DNA of 64,000 bases. Origin: Burkholderia sp. Leaf177 (lineage in GTDB: Bacteria; Pseudomonadota; Gammaproteobacteria; Burkholderiales; Burkholderiaceae). Shown here in pieces: positions 59,833-64,000 of this stretch (its first letter is position 1; the number at the start of each line of letters is the position of its first letter). The notes beneath the pieces are model-generated. The model saw only the letters and a program-made list of their open reading frames with translations. It ran no database searches and was not told the origin of the DNA. The stretch covers positions 63,006 to 127,005 of the forward strand of contig NZ_LMPF01000023.1 of NCBI RefSeq assembly GCF_001424345.1, written 5' to 3'. The translations under genes were made by a program, and so were the position numbers.

Positions 59833-61161
59833 ATGACTTCGCGCCCCGTCATCGACGACCTTTCGTCGTTCTGGATGCCTTTTACCGCCAACCGGCAATT
59901 CAAAGCCGCGCCGCGCCTGATCGAAGGCGCGAAGGGCATGTACTACAAATCAACCGATGGCCGTGAAATCCTCGACGGGTGCGCCGGCCTGTGGTGCGTG
60001 AATGCGGGCCATTGCCGCGATGAAATCGTCGCCGCCATCCAGCAACAGGCCGCCACACTCGACTTCGCGCCGACGTTCCAGATGGGCCACCCGCTCGCGT
60101 TCGAGGCGGCCACGAAAGTCGCGGCGATCATGCCCGAGGGACTCGACCGGATCTTCTTCACGAACTCGGGTTCCGAATCCGTCGATACCGCGCTGAAAAT
60201 CGCGCTTGCTTATCACCGTGCGCGCGGCGAAGGCCAGCGTACGAAGCTGATCGGCCGCGAGCGCGGTTATCACGGCGTGGGTTTCGGCGGCATTTCGGTG
60301 GGCGGAATCGGGCCGAACCGCAAGACATTCTCCGGCGCGTTGCTTCCGGGCGTGGATCATCTGCCGCATACGCACGCGCCCGATCACAACGCGTTTTCGA
60401 AGGGCCAGCCGGCGTGGGGCGCGCATCTCGCCGAAGAACTCGAACGTATCGTTGCGCTGCACGATGCATCGACGATCGCGGCGGTGATCGTGGAGCCGCT
60501 CGCGGGATCGACGGGCGTGCTCGTGCCGCCGCAAGGCTATCTGCAGAAGCTGCGCGAGATTTGCACGAAGCACGGCATCCTGCTCATATTCGATGAAGTC
60601 ATCACGGGTTTCGGCCGTCTCGGCAAGGCGACGGCCGCTGAATTCTTCGGCGTGACGCCGGACCTGATGACGCTCGCCAAAGCCATCAACAACGCCAGCA
60701 TTCCGATGGGCGCCGTGGCCGCGCATCGGAATGTGCACGACACCGTCGTCAACGCGGGCGCGGTGAATGGCATCGAGTTGTTCCATGGCTACACCTACTC
60801 CGCGCATCCGATGGCCGCAGCCGCCGCCATCGCCACGCTCGACCTGTATGCACGCGATCAATTGTTCGAGCGCGCGGCATCGAAGGCCGGGAAGTTCGAA
60901 GCTGCGGCCCATGCGTTACGCGATGCACCGCACGTGAAGGACGTCCGCAATCTCGGGCTGGTCGCGGGTATCGAGCTGGAATCCCGCGATGGCGCACCGG
61001 GCGCGCGCGCGTACGAAGCGTTCGTGAAATGTTTCGAAGCGGGTGTTTTGGTGCGATACACCAGCGATATTCTCGCGTTCTCGCCGCCGCTGATTATTGA
61101 AGACAATCAGATCGACCAGATCTTCAGCACGGTTCGCAAGGTGCTCGAAACGGTGAAGTAA
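59833..61161 (+). CDS. Class III omega-aminotransferase (beta-alanine--pyruvate type)
   Basis: A 442-residue class III transaminase. PLP-related motifs: DGCAGLWCVNAGHC near the N-terminus, FFTNSGSESVDTALKIAL, IAAVIVEPLAGSTGV, LLIFDEVITGFGRLGKATAAEFFGVTPDLMTLAKAINNASIPMGAV with the catalytic Lys in LAKA. Its length and these segments agree with beta-alanine/omega-amino acid:pyruvate transaminase. AGGAG is 7 nt upstream of the ATG at 59833. The divergent MocR gene should control it. Confidence 0.9.
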   Translation: MTSRPVIDDLSSFWMPFTANRQFKAAPRLIEGAKGMYYKSTDGREILDGCAGLWCVNAGHCRDEIVAAIQQQAATLDFAPTFQMGHPLAFEAATKVAAIMPEGLDRIFFTNSGSESVDTALKIALAYHRARGEGQRTKLIGRERGYHGVGFGGISVGGIGPNRKTFSGALLPGVDHLPHTHAPDHNAFSKGQPAWGAHLAEELERIVALHDASTIAAVIVEPLAGSTGVLVPPQGYLQKLREICTKHGILLIFDEVITGFGRLGKATAAEFFGVTPDLMTLAKAINNASIPMGAVAAHRNVHDTVVNAGAVNGIELFHGYTYSAHPMAAAAAIATLDLYARDQLFERAASKAGKFEAAAHALRDAPHVKDVRNLGLVAGIELESRDGAPGARAYEAFVKCFEAGVLVRYTSDILAFSPPLIIEDNQIDQIFSTVRKVLETVK

Positions 61162-61181
61162 CGCGGCTTGCACGACAGCAG

Positions 61182-61217
61182 AAAGGCCGTTCCGGCGATG
61201 ATCGGAACGGCCTTTTT
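61182..61217 (+). terminator. Intrinsic terminator after the transaminase gene
   Basis: A 13-bp stem AAAGGCCGTTCCG/CGGAACGGCCTTT (61182-61194 and 61203-61215) with an 8-nt loop and a T tract. Confidence 0.9.
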
Positions 61218-61237
61218 CTTACCGAGAGTACCTCGCT

Positions 61238-61735
61238 TTAGCGTGCGTGACGTGCTGCGCCCGCCTTCGATGACGCCGTTTTACGCCGCGTGGCCCAGCC
61301 CTTTTTCGCCGATGCCGACCGGTCAGCCGCCGAACGCCGGCTCGCGCTTGCGTGCGTCTGCCGCGACAGCGCAGCGTGCGAAGCGGCCTTCGTGCCTTCA
61401 CGCTTGAGCACGCGCGTGGACGTGGCCGAACGCTTCGCCTTCGACTCCGTGCTCGCGCTTCGTTTTGTCTTGTGCTGACCTGCTTGCGTATCCTTCGCGG
61501 CTTTCTTGCGCGTGGCTTCCGACGCCGTACCCTTCTTCGGCGCTTTCGCCTTCACACCCGATCTGCGCGCCTCCGACAAGCCAATCGCAATGGCTTGCTT
61601 CGCCGACCTCGCGCCATGCTTGCCTTCGCGCACGTGATCGATCTGCTCCTTCACGAACGCGCCGGCTTGCGTGCTCGACGACTTGCCAGCGCGTTTCGCC
61701 GCACGCGCTTGTTCGATGGTTTTCTTCTCCGGCAT
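61238..61735 (-). CDS. Histone H1-like DUF6496 protein
   Basis: A 165-residue, extremely basic protein. The N-terminal part (KKTIEQARAAKRAGKSSSTQAGAFVKEQIDHVREGKHGARSAKQAIAIGLSEARRSG) is the DUF6496 domain. The C-terminal part is a low-complexity Lys/Ala/Ser/Arg/Thr run (AKAPKKGTASEATRKKAAK..., RRSAADRSASAKKGWATRRKTA) resembling histone H1 or AlgP-like tails. Start at 61735 with AAGGAG upstream. It is likely a nucleoid-associated DNA-binding protein, inferred from composition. Confidence 0.75.
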   Translation of the reverse strand: MPEKKTIEQARAAKRAGKSSSTQAGAFVKEQIDHVREGKHGARSAKQAIAIGLSEARRSGVKAKAPKKGTASEATRKKAAKDTQAGQHKTKRSASTESKAKRSATSTRVLKREGTKAASHAALSRQTHASASRRSAADRSASAKKGWATRRKTASSKAGAARHAR

Positions 61736-61894
61736 GATGAACTCCTTTGAAAACACCTCGTTGGTCCGACACGCTGAGCTTTGCAATGCTTATGCCAACG
61801 CAGTGGTCATATGGCCGCGAGATGGGCCACGCAATCCGCGTAAGCTATATGTTAGATTGATGGGTCATCAAATTTGAATCATTAAGGAGAGCCA

Positions 61895-62158
61895 ATGTTG
61901 AAGAAAACAGGTATTGCGATCGCAACCGTACTCGCCCTCGCAGCAAGCAGCGCAGCCGTGGCGCACGATCAGCCGGGCGCGGACTGGATATCGAAGGACG
62001 CTGCCATTGCCAAGGTCAAGGCGCTTGGTTACGACGCAGTCCGCCTCGAAGCCGACGACGGACATTGGGAAGGCGAAGCCACCAAGCAAGGCCAGTTCTA
62101 TGACATCCACGTCGATCCGCATTCCGGCGCACTGACAAAAAACCAGCTTAAGCCATGA
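61895..62158 (+). CDS. PepSY domain-containing secreted protein
   Basis: An 87-residue protein with signal peptide (MLKKTGIAIATVLALAASSAAVA) and a PepSY domain after it: SKDAAIAKVKALGYDAVRLEADDGHWEGEATKQGQFYDIHVDPHSGAL. The domain ends at DIHVDPHSGAL, the family's typical close. Its function as a protease inhibitor or sensor is assumed by analogy. RBS AAGGAG is good. Convergent with the ArsR gene. Confidence 0.85.
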   Translation: MLKKTGIAIATVLALAASSAAVAHDQPGADWISKDAAIAKVKALGYDAVRLEADDGHWEGEATKQGQFYDIHVDPHSGALTKNQLKP

Positions 62159-62172
62159 GTCTGTTGTAGTAA

Positions 62173-62883
62173 TTACAGGTCCGTGTGCACGGAGCGCTCG
62201 TCCAGACCCAACCGTTCCTTGAGACCTTCCCAGCCTTTGGGCGTGACCTGAACGGCGCGCGATGCCTTCACGCGCCGCATCCATTCCATCGAACAAAAAC
62301 GGCTCATCAGGGCAACACCCAACGGCCCCGCAAGATGATGCCGACGCTCCGTCCAGTCGAGACATTGCCGCGCAAGTCCTCGCCGCGTTGCCTTGAGCGC
62401 GAGCACGTCCAGCCCCAACTCGCCGAACCATTCGATGCCATCCGGCGTGACTTCAAATTGTTTGTCCTCCGCCGTCACGATCAGCGCGCGCTCCTGCAAT
62501 GCACGCGTCACAGCCACACCGAGGCTGCCGGCTAGATGGTCGTAACAGCATCGCGCGAACTGCAATTGTTTTGCGGGTTCGTCCCGCGGCATCCGGCGTA
62601 TCGCGCCCGCGGGCGAAATCGATGCAAGGTTTTCGAGCGCCAGCGCGACGTGCGATCCGGCGAGCCTGTAATAGCGATGCCGTCCTTCCGTTTCCACCGC
62701 CACCAATCCGCCTTCGAGCAGCTTGGCAAGATGCGAGCTGGCCGTTTGCGCCGTCACGCCGGCCGCATGTGCAAGTTCGCCGGCTGGAAGCACGCGGCCG
62801 TCGGCGAGAGACATCAGCATAGTGGCGCGCGTCGGGTCCGAAATAAGAAACGCCGCCGATGAAACCGCGGGAAAACGAGACAT
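62173..62883 (-). CDS. ArsR-family helix-turn-helix regulator
   Basis: A 236-residue regulator with an ArsR winged helix at about residues 12-75 (DPTRATMLMSLADGRVLPAGELAHAAGVTAQTASSHLAKLLEGGLVAVETEGRHRYYRL). A long C-terminal extension (about 80-236) includes RCCYDHLAGSLGVAVTRAL and CLDWTERRHHLAGPLGVAL with conserved cysteines. This long type is known as an ArsR-type repressor of MFS or efflux genes in Burkholderiaceae. Start at 62883 with GGAGGG. Divergent from the DHA2 transporter. Confidence 0.85.
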   Translation of the reverse strand: MSRFPAVSSAAFLISDPTRATMLMSLADGRVLPAGELAHAAGVTAQTASSHLAKLLEGGLVAVETEGRHRYYRLAGSHVALALENLASISPAGAIRRMPRDEPAKQLQFARCCYDHLAGSLGVAVTRALQERALIVTAEDKQFEVTPDGIEWFGELGLDVLALKATRRGLARQCLDWTERRHHLAGPLGVALMSRFCSMEWMRRVKASRAVQVTPKGWEGLKERLGLDERSVHTDL

Positions 62884-62999
62884 GAAACCCTCCAGATGAC
62901 CTCGCCATGATAGTCGCGCCGCGCGTCCGGATGCTTCGATACGCACCGAAGCTTCCAAGGCGATCGCAAATTTACACTGGCGTTCCCGTTTTCCCTGGA

Positions 63000-64000
63000 A
63001 TGTCCGCCGTGTCCGATCATCAGGCGCTTCAGCGCCGCGTGCTTGCCGCGACCAGCATCAGTTATATCGTCGTGATTCTGGATACATCGATTGTCAATGT
63101 TGCGCTGGGAAGCATCGCGAACGCGCTTTCCACCGATACAGAAGGCCTTCAGTGGGTCGTCAACGCGTACACGCTCACGTTCGCGAGCCTGCTTCTTACA
63201 GGCGGCGCGCTGGGGGATCGTCTTGGCGCGCGCAACGTCTATTTCGCGGGGCTGGCGTTGTTCACGCTGTCGTCCGCGTTTTGCGGCGCCGCGCCCAGCC
63301 TTGCTTCGTTGACGCTCGCGCGGGTCGCGCAAGGCGTTGGCGCGTCGATGCTCGTGCCCTGCTCGCTCATGCTGATCAACCGCGCCTATCCTGATGCCGG
63401 CGAACGCAGCCGGGCGATCGGGTTATGGGCAGGCTTCGGCGGCGCGGCAATGGCGGGTGGGCCGCTCGTGGGCGGTATTCTGATCCATGCGTTCGGCTGG
63501 CGAAGCATTTTCCTGGCGAACGTTCCAGTCGGTCTGATCGGCGTGTGGCTGACGTCGCGAATAGCGCGCGATAAACACAAACCGGTTACCCGCCATATCG
63601 ATCTAGCGGGTCAGGCAAGCGCCATTGTTGCGTTATGTTTGCTGATTGCGGTGCTGATAGAAGGCGCGTCTTTGGGATGGCGCTCGCCTTGGATTATTGG
63701 TGGCATCACCGCTGGCTCACTATCGGCGTTGGCCTTCATCGCGATAGAAGCAAGGCGAGCTCATCCGATGCTTCCTTTATCATTATTCAGGAATCCGACG
63801 TTTTCCAGCGCGGCCTTCATTTCGATGATTTCTGCCATGACCTTCTATGGCCTTCTCTTCACATTAAGCCTTTATTTCCAGCATATTCGCGCATATTCGC
63901 CGCTTTTTACGGGCCTCGCATTTTTGCCGTTGACCGCCCTCGTGACTATCGGAAGCATGTCGGCGGCGCGCGTTGTCCGAAGGTTCGGTGTGCGCGGGCC
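63000..64000 (+). CDS. DHA2-family MFS transporter (3' end outside window)
   Basis: The first 333 residues of a DHA2 (14-helix) drug:H+ antiporter. Motif D1 VVILDTSIVNVALG, motif A LGDRLGARNVYFAG, and motif C AGGPLVGGILIHAFGWRSIFLANVPVG are intact. RBS is not obvious; the ATG at 63000 is the first in frame. It is divergent from an ArsR-type regulator with 116 nt between, so ArsR probably represses it. The remainder lies outside the window. Confidence 0.85.
   Translation, partial: MSAVSDHQALQRRVLAATSISYIVVILDTSIVNVALGSIANALSTDTEGLQWVVNAYTLTFASLLLTGGALGDRLGARNVYFAGLALFTLSSAFCGAAPSLASLTLARVAQGVGASMLVPCSLMLINRAYPDAGERSRAIGLWAGFGGAAMAGGPLVGGILIHAFGWRSIFLANVPVGLIGVWLTSRIARDKHKPVTRHIDLAGQASAIVALCLLIAVLIEGASLGWRSPWIIGGITAGSLSALAFIAIEARRAHPMLPLSLFRNPTFSSAAFISMISAMTFYGLLFTLSLYFQHIRAYSPLFTGLAFLPLTALVTIGSMSAARVVRRFGVRG

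Overview
The window is a high-GC segment of a beta-proteobacterial chromosome. Gene content points to the Burkholderiaceae, most likely Caballeronia or Paraburkholderia: DUF3331 and DUF4148 proteins, many LysR/AraC/TetR-regulated transporters, and an Hfq paralog next to small secreted proteins. The genus is inferred from gene families only. There are no rRNA or tRNA genes, CRISPR arrays, insertion sequences or recognisable prophage. Both ends cut genes: a response regulator on the left and a DHA2-family transporter on the right.

Layout. 1-8.7 kb: partial response regulator, a ZntB-type transporter, an apparently SOS-controlled radical-SAM/UdgX pair, a TetR/NTF2-like divergent pair with two palindromic operators, an RcnB-like protein, a DUF3331 protein, and a 67-residue protein behind a probable Pho box. 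8.2-17.1 kb: ABC-2 exporter with a DUF985 cupin, DUF1810, a BASS symporter, a Cys-less isochorismatase-like hydrolase, a cupin, an OFA-family transporter with an NhaR-like LysR regulator, and zinc-ribbon, CBS and XRE proteins. 17.2-23.2 kb: a six-gene glycerol-type ABC importer (glpSTPQUV order). 23.5-28.4 kb: a branched-chain amino-acid ABC importer in which the LivM permease and LivG ATPase are one polypeptide. 28.6-38.5 kb: mostly small secreted proteins (two paralogous pairs), a metallophosphoesterase, an extra Hfq, a flavin monooxygenase and DUF427. 38.5-46.9 kb: acyl-CoA dehydrogenase/AraC pair, a HipBA toxin-antitoxin module behind an elaborate operator array, KgtP-type transporter, DUF2891, YnfA. 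46.9-55.2 kb: an EmrA-EmrB-outer-membrane-factor efflux operon and a phospholipase D-VTT / endonuclease-exonuclease-phosphatase operon, then LysE. 55.5-64 kb: small proteins, an orphan Ig-repeat protein with a type-I-secretion-like tail, a MocR regulator divergent from an omega-transaminase, a histone-H1-like DUF6496 protein, PepSY, and an ArsR/MFS pair.

How the parts work together. The best-supported functional units are: (i) the LexA-box radical-SAM + UdgX cassette, likely a DNA-damage response; (ii) the two ABC importers for polyol/glycerol and branched-chain amino acids; (iii) hipBA, whose promoter is buried in inverted repeats; (iv) the tripartite drug-efflux operon; (v) the PLD/VTT + EEP operon, probably acting on membrane lipids. 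The remainder is stress, envelope and metabolic accessory content with good ribosome binding sites and intrinsic terminators between units.
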